Positions 1 through 9,649 of a stretch of DNA of 64,000 bases are shown piece by piece. Numbering within the stretch: position 1 is the stretch's first letter; each line of letters begins with the position of its first letter. Source of the DNA: Actinomycetes bacterium (GTDB taxonomy: Bacteria > Planctomycetota > Phycisphaerae > JAACET01). The position numbers were made by a program, and so were the translations under genes. Under the pieces are notes generated by a model. The model was not told the DNA's origin and did not search any database. It saw only the letters and a program-made list of their open reading frames with translations. The stretch spans positions 124,001 through 188,000 of the forward strand of contig JAUXAG010000003.1 of assembly GCA_030614915.1 (NCBI GenBank), in the 5' to 3' direction.

Positions 1-1
1 A

Positions 2-154
2 CGGCAGCTCCGCTCGGCCGACAGTTATGCCTTCTGCCGTCTGTTGAAAAAATATGCCCTCAAAGAAACGCCTCCGTCCAAGGCTAAGAAGGCAAAATCG
101 GGTACCAGGAAAAAGACTTCGAAGAAGAAAAGTACAAAGCGGACAAAGGCCTGA
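2..154 (+). CDS. C-terminal end of an unidentified protein (partial)
   Basis: An open frame enters from the left edge and stops at a TGA at 152-154. The visible 50 residues begin with a short helical-looking stretch (SADSYAFCRLLKKYALKE) and finish in a strongly basic, low-complexity tail rich in Lys, Thr and Ser. Such Lys-rich tails are common on nucleic-acid-binding proteins, but the visible part holds no domain I recognise. It lies 42 bases upstream of hisG on the same strand and could share its transcript. Confidence 0.55.
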   Translation, partial: RQLRSADSYAFCRLLKKYALKETPPSKAKKAKSGTRKKTSKKKSTKRTKA

Positions 155-196
155 TCAAAATCAAGAAAATAGGCACACGGCAGCAGGAGACAAACT

Positions 197-1078
197 TTGT
201 CAGATAAAGAACGACAATTGAAGCTGGGTATACCCTCGGGCTCGTTGCAAGACTCGTCGCTGGATCTGTTTGCCAGGGCGGGATTCAATATTCGCGTATC
301 CGACAGGAGTTATTCGCCCAGCATAGACGATGAGACTATCAAGGTGGTGATGTTTCGAGCCCAGGAGATGAGCCGTTACGTTGAAGATGGAGTGGTCGAC
401 GTGGGGTTGACCGGGGTCGACTGGGTGCTGGAGAACGACTCGGATGTGGTGGAAGTGGCGGAATTGGTCTACTCCAAGGCAACTGCCATGCCGGCACGGT
501 GGGTGCTGGTGGTGCCGGCCGAGTCGAAGGTCAGCAAGCCGGAAGATCTCGAGGGGGGCATTGTGGCCACCGAATTGGTCAACTGCACCCGGAAGTATTT
601 CCAGGACAAGGGAATCAAGGTGAAGGTGGAGTTCTCCTGGGGAGCGACGGAAGTGAAGGCCCGGCTGGTTGACGCCATCGTCGATATTACCGAGACCGGT
701 TCGAGTCTGGCGGCCAACAACCTGCGGATCGTCGATACCATTTTGAGAAGCACCACCCGCCTGATAGCCAACAAAGAGGCCATCAGGGATCCCTGGAAAC
801 GGTCCAAGATCGAAAACATCACTCTGCTGCTGGAGGGGGCCTTGGCGGGACGTGAAAAGGTGGGACTGAAAATGAACGTACCCCGCTCGGCCCTGGAGGC
901 GGTGGTGGCTCTGCTGCCGGCGGAAAAGAGCCCAACCGTTTCAGCCTTGGCCGACGAAGACTTCGTGGCTGTGGAAGTTGTCCTGGAGGAAAAGTCTGAA
1001 CGGGAACTCATCCCCCAACTGAAAAAGGCCGGGGCCTCGGGCATTATCACCTATCCCTTGAATAAGATCATTCCCTGA
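197..1078 (+). CDS. hisG: ATP phosphoribosyltransferase, long form (HisG)
   Basis: Catalyses the first step of histidine synthesis, joining ATP and PRPP to give phosphoribosyl-ATP in the cytoplasm. The 293-residue length is that of the long form: a catalytic periplasmic-binding-like domain to about residue 205 and a C-terminal regulatory (HisG_C) domain to the end, the site of histidine feedback in this class. The PRPP-binding stretch VDITETGSSLAANN lies at 162-175. The start is TTG at 197, supported by an AGGAGA-type ribosome site at 184-189; no ATG fits. The family makes HisZ unnecessary for the long form, and none is seen here. ligA follows 67 bases later on the same strand. Confidence 0.95.
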   Translation: MSDKERQLKLGIPSGSLQDSSLDLFARAGFNIRVSDRSYSPSIDDETIKVVMFRAQEMSRYVEDGVVDVGLTGVDWVLENDSDVVEVAELVYSKATAMPARWVLVVPAESKVSKPEDLEGGIVATELVNCTRKYFQDKGIKVKVEFSWGATEVKARLVDAIVDITETGSSLAANNLRIVDTILRSTTRLIANKEAIRDPWKRSKIENITLLLEGALAGREKVGLKMNVPRSALEAVVALLPAEKSPTVSALADEDFVAVEVVLEEKSERELIPQLKKAGASGIITYPLNKIIP

Positions 1079-1139
1079 GCGGATTTGTGACAGCTTTCCC
1101 AAAGGCAAGAAGCGCATGATCTCAGCAGAGCCCATCTAA

Positions 1140-3170
<2,031 letters not shown>

Positions 3171-3190
3171 GGCACAAAGTAAGAGAGGAA

Positions 3191-3279
3191 AACCCCCGGT
3201 AAAACCGGGGGCTAAATACTAAAGAAACCCCCAGGATAAACCTGGGGGCTAAACAAAGGACCTGGTATCCTGATTCGGC
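3191..3279 (+). repeat. Tandem palindromes, CCCCCGGT/ACCGGGGG and CCCCCAGG/CCTGGGGG types
   Basis: Two hairpins lie side by side. The first has arms 3193-3200 and 3204-3211 with an AAA loop. The second has arms 3228-3235 and 3241-3248 with an ATAAA loop. Each is framed by AA before and CTAAA after. The unit that follows the second hairpin (ACAAAGGACCTGGTATCCTG) recurs at 3304-3381 and 8331-8409. No T-tract follows, so these are not ordinary intrinsic terminators. The form resembles REP/RAYT-type dispersed palindromes. Confidence 0.85.
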
Positions 3280-3303
3280 GACACGAAGTGTCCTTCGGAA
3301 ACC

Positions 3304-3381
3304 CTAAGAAACCCCCAGGATAAACCTGGGGGCTAAACAAAGGACCTAGCATCCTGATTCCACAAAACCTTAATGCACCCC
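3304..3381 (+). repeat. Second copy of the CCCCCAGG palindrome unit
   Basis: The hairpin and its downstream tail repeat the unit at 3218-3279, then continue with AAAACCTTAATGCACCCC. The whole stretch is nearly identical to 8331-8409, differing at a handful of bases. It ends where the transposase remnant begins. Confidence 0.85.
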
Positions 3382-3545
3382 AGGACAATGAGGCCCTTGG
3401 CAAGGTAACGCCGGATGATGTATACTTTGGCACGAGCAAGTCGATATTGTCGCGTCGGGCCAAGCTCAAAGAAAAAACCATCGCCCAACGTAAGTACGAA
3501 ACACGGGGAAACCCAAGGTCAGCCGGAGCCCAATCTATCCGCTAA
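3381..3545 (+). pseudogene. C-terminal remnant of an integrase-core (IS3-like) transposase
   Basis: An open frame from about 3381 to the TAA at 3543-3545 encodes a tail with NEALGKVTPDDVYFG followed by a basic helix (SILSRRAKLKEKTIAQRK). This is the typical ending of integrase-core transposases of the IS3 type, in which HEAL..VTP.DVY.G closes the catalytic domain. There is no start codon, no DDE residues and no room for the rest of the gene upstream. The AT-rich segment after the stop (TTTTGACCCCACAAA, 3547-3561) could be an old element end; this is inference. Confidence 0.7.
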
Positions 3546-3573
3546 TTTTGACCCCACAAATTTACCACTTTCG

Positions 3574-3602
3574 TTGACGATATAGGGCGATATTTCTTTA
3601 TA
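3574..3602 (+). promoter_or_regulatory. Probable sigma-70 promoter for archease-rtcB
   Basis: TTGACG at 3574-3579 and TTTATA at 3597-3602 are separated by 17 bases. Transcription would start near 3609, downstream of the first ATG (3604), which argues that the archease gene starts at a later ATG. Confidence 0.5.
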
Positions 3603-3615
3603 AATGGGTCCAGAC

Positions 3616-4044
3616 ATGTCCACAATGCAGCTTGGCTATCGGATATTGGACCACACGGCCGATGTCGGTCTGGAAGCTCGTGGTTCCGACTTGGCCGAGC
3701 TGTTCAGCAATGCCGCCCGCGGCATGTTTGCCATCATCGGCTGCCCGGATACGATCAGACCCAGCAAGGAGCTCCTCGTCAAGGCCGACGCCGATAATCT
3801 GGAGAATCTGCTGGTCAATTGGCTAAGTGAGCTGCTTTACTTATCCGCCACGCAAGGAATTCTCTTCTGCCGATTCGACATAGCCCAGATCGACCAGCAG
3901 CACATCTCGGCCAAAGCCCTCGGCGAACCAATTGACCAGAGCCGACACGAGCTCTATACAGAGATCAAGGCCGTCACTTATCATGACCTGAAGGTGGTCA
4001 AAGCCGACCAGATTTGGGTTGCCCGAGTCCTCTTTGACGTCTGA
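3616..4044 (+). CDS. Archease, RtcB co-factor protein
   Basis: Archease activates the RNA ligase RtcB by promoting its guanylylation and multiple turnover. The family signature is clear: YRILDHTADVGLEARG near the N-terminus, then a long mixed domain ending KVVKADQIWVARVLFDV, with the acidic metal-site residues expected in the N-terminal loop and at the C-terminus. In-frame ATGs lie at 3604, 3616 and 3625. The first sits inside the predicted -10/start region, so 3616 is used here; no strong ribosome site separates the options. rtcB follows after 14 bases, the usual partner arrangement. Confidence 0.9.
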   Translation: MSTMQLGYRILDHTADVGLEARGSDLAELFSNAARGMFAIIGCPDTIRPSKELLVKADADNLENLLVNWLSELLYLSATQGILFCRFDIAQIDQQHISAKALGEPIDQSRHELYTEIKAVTYHDLKVVKADQIWVARVLFDV

Positions 4045-4058
4045 CGGAGATCAGGCTT

Positions 4059-5519
4059 ATGGCCAACGAATGGGCCGGACCAATTGAGCAGATAGATTCC
4101 TGCCGCTATCGCATCCCCCGCAGCTATAAGCCGGGCATGCGGGTGGATGGAATTATTTATGCCGACTCCCGGCTGCTGCCGAGCATCCTGGACGACCGGG
4201 CTGCCGAGCAGGTGGCCAATGTAGCTTTTCTGCCGGGCATCCAGTCGGCCTCGCTGGCCATGCCCGACATCCACTGGGGCTACGGCTTCTGCATAGGCGG
4301 TGTAGCTGCCACTGACCCAGAGCAAGGCGGCGTGATTTCACCGGGCGGCGTGGGCTACGACATTAATTGCGGCGTTCGCCTGCTCCGCACGGATTTATCC
4401 GCCAAGGACGTCAAGGGCCGCGTTCCGGAGCTGATCCAAGCCTTATTCGCTAACATTCCTTGCGGCGTGGGCAGAACCGGCAAGATCAAGTTCAATATCG
4501 CCCAGCAGCGTCACCTCCTGGCCGAGGGCTCCGCCTACGTGGTCGGGCGCGGCTTCGGCGTTCCCGCCGACCTCGAGCACACCGAAGCCGGGGGTTGTTT
4601 GGCTGACGCCGACCCCGATGCCCTCACTGGCCGTGCCCAGGAAAGAGGCAAAGGCCAATGCGGCACGCTCGGCGCCGGCAACCATTTCATCGAAGTCCAG
4701 ATCATCGATGAAATCTACGACCGCCAAGCCGCCGAGATCTTCCGCCTCCAAACCGGTCAAGTTACGGTCATGATCCACTCCGGCAGCCGCGGGCTGGGCT
4801 ACCAGGTCTGCGACGACTCCATCAAGGCCCTGCAGAAGGCCCCGGCCAAGTATGGTATCGACCTGCCCGATCGGCAACTCATCTGCGCCCCCGTGAACTC
4901 TCCGGAGGGCCAACGTTATCTCTCGGCCATGCGGGCTGCGGCCAATTACGCCTGGGCCAACCGCCAGGTGCTGATGTACTTGGTCCGTCAGACCTTCGCC
5001 GAGTTCTTTGGCCAACCCTGGGCCAAGCTCGGCCTCGAGCTCATCTATGACGTAGCCCACAACATCGCCAAACTTGAGACCTATGAAGTCGAAGGGCGAA
5101 AGAAGCTCCTCTGCGTCCACCGCAAGGGGGCCACCCGCTCGCTGGGCCCGGGGCATCCGGAAATACCCGCCTGTTATCGAACCATAGGTCAGCCGGTCAT
5201 CATCCCCGGTGATATGGGCCGAAATTCGTACCTGCTCGTCGGCCAAGAGACCGCCATACAGCAGAGTTTCGGCAGCACTTGCCACGGCGCCGGCCGACTT
5301 ATGTCTCGCGGAGCCGCCATCCGCTCTGCTCGCGGCCGAAACATCCAAAAAGAGCTCGCCGAAAAGGGCATCACCGCCATAGCCCAAGGCCGCAGGGGCC
5401 TCGATGAAGAACAGCCCGCCGCCTACAAGGACGTCAATCTAGTCGTGGACATCGTCCACAAAGCCGGCCTGTCCAAAAAAGTCGCCCGTATGCGCCCCCT
5501 CGGCGTAATCAAAGGCTAA
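4059..5519 (+). CDS. rtcB: RNA-splicing ligase RtcB
   Basis: Joins RNA 2',3'-cyclic phosphate or 3'-phosphate ends to 5'-OH ends using GTP and Mn2+, in tRNA or stress RNA repair. The 486 residues carry the family motifs: DINCGVR at 101-107, GTLGAGNHF near 201-209, MIHSGSRGLG near 238-247, and TCHGAGR near 407-413, which holds the histidine that is guanylylated in this family. A GGAGAT site at 4046-4051 supports the ATG at 4059. It is translated just after archease. Its last four bases overlap the end of the convergent gene on the other strand, so no terminator fits between them. Confidence 0.96.
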   Translation: MANEWAGPIEQIDSCRYRIPRSYKPGMRVDGIIYADSRLLPSILDDRAAEQVANVAFLPGIQSASLAMPDIHWGYGFCIGGVAATDPEQGGVISPGGVGYDINCGVRLLRTDLSAKDVKGRVPELIQALFANIPCGVGRTGKIKFNIAQQRHLLAEGSAYVVGRGFGVPADLEHTEAGGCLADADPDALTGRAQERGKGQCGTLGAGNHFIEVQIIDEIYDRQAAEIFRLQTGQVTVMIHSGSRGLGYQVCDDSIKALQKAPAKYGIDLPDRQLICAPVNSPEGQRYLSAMRAAANYAWANRQVLMYLVRQTFAEFFGQPWAKLGLELIYDVAHNIAKLETYEVEGRKKLLCVHRKGATRSLGPGHPEIPACYRTIGQPVIIPGDMGRNSYLLVGQETAIQQSFGSTCHGAGRLMSRGAAIRSARGRNIQKELAEKGITAIAQGRRGLDEEQPAAYKDVNLVVDIVHKAGLSKKVARMRPLGVIKG

Positions 5520-6568
5520 TCCCCCTTGGATTCCCGTTTCGACGAAGGACGCTGATCAGGATTGCCGTACACCACTCGACTCTTCTCGTCTAGCACCTTG
5601 CCATTCTGCCATCGATAGCGAACACCTGGGACACGCGGGATGCCCATAAACTGAACAGTTGTTCCGTTTGCTATGTCGTCCGTGAGGAAGGAACCCAAGC
5701 GATCATGATCAGGATTTAGAATAAATGCAGTTCGCTTGTAGTGCTCTTTGATGGCACTGTTCTGCGTTGGAGTTCTGACGGATCCTTTCCTAACTGCTTC
5801 CATAGCTACCCATGCGCCATCGATCGCCTCGAAGCGAATAACTGTTTTCATACCATACAACTCAACACCTTTAGCCAAGCGAACGCCAGCTCCGCTAAAA
5901 TCACCCTCCCCGCGGACAACTTGTGATTGGGCGATGTTATGTCCATGCTGGGGGTCTATCCAAAGTGTAAACTTTCCATATTTTGTCGTAGCATCGATCA
6001 CGTAGCAATCCGATTCTCCAATGCGCTCCGTTCTATCACGTACACGTACTTCGTCAGCATCGCGTATAATAGCATCTATTCGTTTCTTACCTCGTTTTGT
6101 ACCAACGTAATCGACTAAAGGGTCGGTACTAAGTAGGCTCAAGTTCCTTGCTCTGCGTCTTTTATTGAATTTGGTTTTCCCAATAGCAAGCCTTGGAGAC
6201 CGACTTCTATCAAGATTTGTTCCATATTGATAGAAGTTTTTGCCATCCCACATGTGACTTGTGTATACAGCGTCTTCCTTTGGAAGATCACGCCTTATTG
6301 AACCTATATCTCCCCAAAGCCTCCGGATCATTTTGACTCGATCGCCGTCAGATCTCATTTCCACGGCAACATACTTCTTCACCTCTTTATAAATCCCATC
6401 ACGGTATCCGCTAGCTTCAATTACAGTTTCGGATTTGCAGATGAACGATTTGAGCTTGCCCTGCGTTTGTGCATATTTATTGAGCAACTCGCCAACACTT
6501 GGCTGGCCTGCAGCTAGCACCTGCGAAGCCATAACGTGCAGCGCAACGACAATTATTTCTTTGTACAT
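5516..6568 (-). CDS. Secreted LolA-like protein of unknown function
   Basis: The 350-residue product begins with a signal peptide (MYKEIIVVALHVMASQVLAA) and continues with a beta-rich domain. Features such as SDCYVIDATTKYGKFTLWIDPQHG recall the outer-membrane-lipoprotein-sorting (LolA/LolB) fold that is expanded in planctomycetes. A lipid- or polymer-binding role in the periplasm is inference. It lies 165 bases downstream of a sigma/anti-sigma pair on the same strand whose anti-sigma carries a similar C-terminal domain, so it may be part of that regulon. The sequence looks more A+T-rich than rtcB beside it. Confidence 0.75.
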   Translation of the reverse strand: MYKEIIVVALHVMASQVLAAGQPSVGELLNKYAQTQGKLKSFICKSETVIEASGYRDGIYKEVKKYVAVEMRSDGDRVKMIRRLWGDIGSIRRDLPKEDAVYTSHMWDGKNFYQYGTNLDRSRSPRLAIGKTKFNKRRRARNLSLLSTDPLVDYVGTKRGKKRIDAIIRDADEVRVRDRTERIGESDCYVIDATTKYGKFTLWIDPQHGHNIAQSQVVRGEGDFSGAGVRLAKGVELYGMKTVIRFEAIDGAWVAMEAVRKGSVRTPTQNSAIKEHYKRTAFILNPDHDRLGSFLTDDIANGTTVQFMGIPRVPGVRYRWQNGKVLDEKSRVVYGNPDQRPSSKRESKGD

Positions 6569-6733
6569 TGCTTTTATCTGCTTATCCGACCAAGGTTGAG
6601 AAAATACTCTCTACAATGGTATTCTCACCAAGTTACCGAAGGAAATCAACTCATTATCGACCTGGTTGATAAGGCATATAAGAGAAGCGTTTCATGGCTC
6701 CACAATCTTCCACCACCAGCGAGCACCGAAAGT

Positions 6734-7579
6734 CTAGTCATCACCGCGTGGCTTTATGCGATATCTCAGTAATGGCCTTGTATGTTCGATAGTCTTGTAA
6801 CCTTCGGGAGGCTCAAGGCTAAAAAGATTCTCATCGAGTTGTACATCGAACTCGATATCAGTGACAGTAACCTTGGTTTTGACCCCGGTTCTTCCAGAAA
6901 CGATCTCGGCTTCGATACGAATCGGTAGGCCAGTTCGCGCGTCAGCCCACACATCGAAATCTTGGTTACGCTTGCGGACCCGAAAACCTACAGCACTGCG
7001 GCCATCGATCTCTCTTACGCCCAGATCCTCTTCTTCTCCGACCTGAAAGGTCTTTACCTCTTCAATTATCTCGGGCACAGGATCTGCGGAAGGAGAAAGT
7101 ACTATGTATATTGTTGCCGTTTTTGTCGCCGGATTAACGATCAGCGTCTTTTTCTTGTGCCAATCCGCGATCCAAAAGCTGCCATCGCTAGCGGTACGTC
7201 GTGCCCGGTCTCCATCCAGTCGTATGTAATGAAAGAAACTAGGAGTCAGTCCTTCGCGCTGCACAATTTGTTTGTAGGTGAAAGGACGCTCGCCACTTAT
7301 CGGCTGCAGAACTTGGGCAAAGCTAACGCTGGCAGTACCGTTGCCCCCTGTCAGCCAAGCGAATAGGCCAACGACAGCGATCAGTATTGCCGCTGCAGCG
7401 GCTGTGCGAACCAGGAGACCTCGATACCACAGACGCGAGGCTCGCTTGCCAGCCGGTATATCCGCCAACAGTCTGCCCTCAAGTTCCGCGGGGACCGCAG
7501 GCTGCGGCATCTGCCGCAGCTCTGCCTCCAAGACCTCTAGCGAAAGCCCATCATGCTCGGAATTCTTTTCTGTTCCCAT
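6734..7579 (-). CDS. Probable membrane anti-sigma factor with LolA-like C-terminal domain
   Basis: The 281 residues have three parts: a cytoplasmic N-terminal segment of about 55 residues, one membrane segment (about 57-75, rich in Ala, Ile and Val), and an extracytoplasmic domain of about 200 residues. The outer domain has the pattern FDVWADARTGLPIRIEAE, seen in LolA-like and sigma-E-regulating proteins. The gene starts 2 bases after the ECF sigma gene stops, the usual pairing of a sigma factor with its anti-sigma. I see no canonical zinc anti-sigma HxxxCxxC motif in the N-terminal part, so the assignment rests on context and topology. Confidence 0.7.
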   Translation of the reverse strand: MGTEKNSEHDGLSLEVLEAELRQMPQPAVPAELEGRLLADIPAGKRASRLWYRGLLVRTAAAAAILIAVVGLFAWLTGGNGTASVSFAQVLQPISGERPFTYKQIVQREGLTPSFFHYIRLDGDRARRTASDGSFWIADWHKKKTLIVNPATKTATIYIVLSPSADPVPEIIEEVKTFQVGEEEDLGVREIDGRSAVGFRVRKRNQDFDVWADARTGLPIRIEAEIVSGRTGVKTKVTVTDIEFDVQLDENLFSLEPPEGYKTIEHTRPLLRYRIKPRGDD

Positions 7580-7581
7580 CG

Positions 7582-8178
7582 CTAAACCCTCCCATCAAGA
7601 GATACCTTCAATCGTCCAAGGGCCTGGCTTGTCCGCCACTTGACCGTGCCCACGGGCTCGGCCAAAACCGTGGCCATCTGCTTGAAGCTCAGTCCCTGAA
7701 AATAGTGCAGCACAATAACCTCCCGGTCCGCTCCGTCCAGCTCCCGCACGGCTGCGTAAACACACCGGCTACGCTCATTCGCGACTGCTTCGTCCAGTGG
7801 ACCTCGAAGGCCTGTTGGCCTGCTTTGGCCGTGCCGGAGTTGTTCTGCTACCGCCTGGCCACGTTTGCTGCGGCGTTTTAAGTCGATGAATTTGCCGTAG
7901 GCTATTCGGTGTAGCCAGGTGGCGAGTGATGCTCGGCCGCGAAAGCTGCGGATATTTGCCCATGCCGCGGTAAAGGTCTCCTGGGTCAGGTCTTCAGTTG
8001 TGCTCACCTGGCCGCTGAGGTGAAGCAGAAAGCCGTAAATCCGCCCATAATGTCTCCGCACAAGCTCTGCGCAGGCCTCTCGGCTTCCTGTACGAATCGC
8101 TTTCAATAGTCGCCGTTCCTGTCGTAGCGCCATCTTTGCCGCAATCAGCCAAGCCCTAGAACCATCGTTTGCCCCCAC
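7582..8178 (-). CDS. ECF-family RNA polymerase sigma factor
   Basis: Directs RNA polymerase to a small stress or envelope regulon. Region 2 is visible as ELVRRHYGRIYGFLLHLSG..DLTQETFTAAWANIRSFRG, and region 4 as REVIVLHYFQGLSFKQMATVL followed by GTVKWRTSQALGRLK. Length, 198 residues, is normal for the family. The longest frame starts with GTG at 8176-8178, directly against an AAGAGG, which is too close. The ATG sixteen codons in (about 8133) is a reasonable alternative. It is followed by the membrane anti-sigma gene with a 2-base gap. Confidence 0.9.
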   Translation of the reverse strand: MGANDGSRAWLIAAKMALRQERRLLKAIRTGSREACAELVRRHYGRIYGFLLHLSGQVSTTEDLTQETFTAAWANIRSFRGRASLATWLHRIAYGKFIDLKRRSKRGQAVAEQLRHGQSRPTGLRGPLDEAVANERSRCVYAAVRELDGADREVIVLHYFQGLSFKQMATVLAEPVGTVKWRTSQALGRLKVSLDGRV

Positions 8179-8263
8179 CTCTTAGACGAACGAGAGTGTA
8201 GAGGTGTTGGCCGAAAAAAGAAAGATTCCAAACCTTTGCCCCTGGGGGCTTTCAAGGATAACA

Positions 8264-8409
8264 AACCCCCGGTGGGCCCCCCAATCGCGAAATATCGCGA
8301 TTGGGGACCCCTAAAACCGGGGGCTAAATACTAAGGAAACCCCCAGGATAAACCTGGGGGCTAAACAAAGGACCTGGTATCCTGATTCGGCAAAACCTTA
8401 ATGCACCCC
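8264..8409 (+). repeat. Palindrome block with a second palindrome nested in its loop
   Basis: This block is collinear with 3191-3279. The first hairpin arms (CCCCCGGT 8266-8273, ACCGGGGG 8316-8323) are split by a 39-base insert at 8274-8312. The insert is itself an inverted repeat: CCCCAATCGCGA (8279-8290), loop AATA, TCGCGATTGGGG (8295-8306). The second hairpin (8340-8360) and its tail match 3304-3381 closely up to CACCCC at 8409. Confidence 0.85.
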
Positions 8410-8422
8410 TTTTTTGCATCGC

Positions 8423-8450
8423 TTGACTGAGGCCTGTTTAGTTGTATACT
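8423..8450 (+). promoter_or_regulatory. Promoter of tRNA-Asp
   Basis: TTGACT at 8423-8428 and TATACT at 8445-8450 are separated by 16 bases. The predicted start lies about 11 bases before the mature tRNA. Confidence 0.75.
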
Positions 8451-8467
8451 ATTGCTCTGTTGTAACC

Positions 8468-8541
8468 GGGGCCGTAGCTCAACTGGTTAGAGTACCGGAT
8501 TGTCGATCCGGTGGTTGCGGGTTCGAATCCCGTCGGCCTCG
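8468..8541 (+). tRNA. tRNA-Asp (anticodon GUC)
   Basis: The cloverleaf folds by eye. The acceptor stem pairs GGGGCCG (8468-8474) with CGGCCTC (8534-8540). A D-arm begins GCTC. The anticodon stem CCGGA/TCCGG holds the loop TTGTCGA with anticodon GTC. The T-arm is GCGGG-TTCGAAT-CCCGT, and the discriminator is G at 8541. CCA is not encoded. G at the discriminator and GUC both fit aspartate. A recombinase remnant lies 35 bases downstream on the opposite strand. Confidence 0.95.
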
Positions 8542-8575
8542 TTGCCTAACTGACGGCGTGGATTGCTGTTGTGAT

Positions 8576-8803
8576 TCACGCTGTCTTCTTTCGAAGGTCA
8601 TCATCAGGCCCGTGATATGAATCTGATACGTCCTCGAGCACTCTGATAAAAGGAAGCTGTGTCTGAGCAGAATGCATCGCCTCGGGCAGGATCTTCGTGT
8701 AGCATTGCAAGGTTGTGCTCATCGATGCATGCCCAGCCAGTTTTTGTACTACAGCCTCGTTCACGCCAGCCAGTGCCGGATGGCCTATGGCGAAAGCCCA
8801 CCT
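8576..8803 (-). pseudogene. C-terminal remnant of a tyrosine recombinase (phage-type integrase)
   Basis: Read on the minus strand, the frame ending at the TGA 8576-8578 carries AGVNEAVVQKLAGHASMSTT followed by LQCYTKILPEAM. This is the final catalytic box of tyrosine recombinases, with the LGH-type motif and the nucleophilic Tyr. Just upstream, the RH of the preceding Arg box appears in a different frame (FRHRPSG), which points to a one-base frameshift. The rest of the gene is absent, because the neighbouring gene's stop is immediately upstream. Such integrases usually insert at tRNA 3' ends, and tRNA-Asp is next door. Confidence 0.75.
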
Positions 8804-9649
8804 TTAGATCTTTACCTTCAAGAACGGTTTGAAGATCAACGCAGAAATCAAAGAGGCGACGAAGAAATAAAGCACCCAGTAATCTGTGCCGCTAGTCCAT
8901 GAGAGCCGCTCAGGATAGACAATGCTGATAGATTGCACGGCAGAATCATCGCTAAAAGGTTTTTCAGCAGGGTGCCAAAAGATATCCCACCATTGCCCTC
9001 CAGGCCGATCAGTGCTGACGCGCATGAAACCATCGCCAATGGCCAACTCTTTTTCAACCTCCTGATCGCCCACTTGGAAAATCAGGGGCTCGGCGCTGTT
9101 TTGGCGGGCCTTGATCTCCCAACATACTTGGCGCTGGCTGAAAATGCGGACCGGACCAGTAGTAAGCTCGACCGCAGGTGTTGACTTCATCGTGACCGCT
9201 GGCCAAGGTGAGTCGGAATTGCCATTGAGGTTCATGGTGACCACGGTGTATTCGCCGGGTTTTAATGGACGATATTGATACCACAGTCCCATTTGGGCCA
9301 ACAATAGTGATACCGGTACAAGCATTATCAGCAAGGGGCGAATGCTGTGGAACAATAAACGCAAAGCTCCCTGGAACAGTCCCCAAGGCGCCCTAAGAGT
9401 GACGGAGAAACTATCTTTGAAAAGCTTCAGGGCCAGCATATGGGCTTTCATGTCGTCGCGTGCCCGCTGAATGGCGGACTGATTGGAGATGTATTTGAAG
9501 AAGATAAGTAATAGCGGCCCCAGGAGAGCTGATATGATTGTGTTGGACAACCATCCGGACAATCCAGCGATGGGCGGCGTTAACAGGAACTTGCCCAAGG
9601 TGTTGGTCAGCCCGTTTATCCAGGTGATAATCTGAGCGAGTAGATTCAT
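8804..9649 (-). CDS. Membrane protein, possibly Oxa1/EMC3-superfamily-like
   Basis: The 281-residue product has N-terminal membrane segments (about 10-55), then a charged helix with many Gln, Arg and Met residues (QSAIQRARDDMKAHMLALK). One or more membrane segments follow (about 100-120), then an extracytoplasmic beta-rich domain of about 130 residues and a final membrane segment ending KVKI. A coiled basic hairpin between membrane helices recalls the DUF106/EMC3/YidC superfamily, which inserts or assembles membrane proteins; this is suggestion only. Its ATG overlaps the stop of the small upstream gene as TGATG, so the two are translationally coupled. Confidence 0.7.
   Translation of the reverse strand: MNLLAQIITWINGLTNTLGKFLLTPPIAGLSGWLSNTIISALLGPLLLIFFKYISNQSAIQRARDDMKAHMLALKLFKDSFSVTLRAPWGLFQGALRLLFHSIRPLLIMLVPVSLLLAQMGLWYQYRPLKPGEYTVVTMNLNGNSDSPWPAVTMKSTPAVELTTGPVRIFSQRQVCWEIKARQNSAEPLIFQVGDQEVEKELAIGDGFMRVSTDRPGGQWWDIFWHPAEKPFSDDSAVQSISIVYPERLSWTSGTDYWVLYFFVASLISALIFKPFLKVKI

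Noticed and set aside
469-1050. Long open frame antisense to hisG
   Set aside because: It is the mirror of a clearly conserved gene, and its translation is low-complexity Ser/Arg/Ala sequence with no motif.
3191-3279. Intrinsic terminator after ligA
   Set aside because: The hairpins are strong, but no T-tract follows either arm, and the same units occur far from gene ends.
3212-3481. Open frame on the minus strand through the palindromes
   Set aside because: It translates the repeats themselves (RIPGPLFSPQVYPGGF twice), so it is an artefact of the repeat sequence.
4443-5387. 314-codon open frame antisense to rtcB
   Set aside because: The rtcB frame has all family motifs; the antisense product shows only Gly/Ala/Asp-rich shadow sequence.
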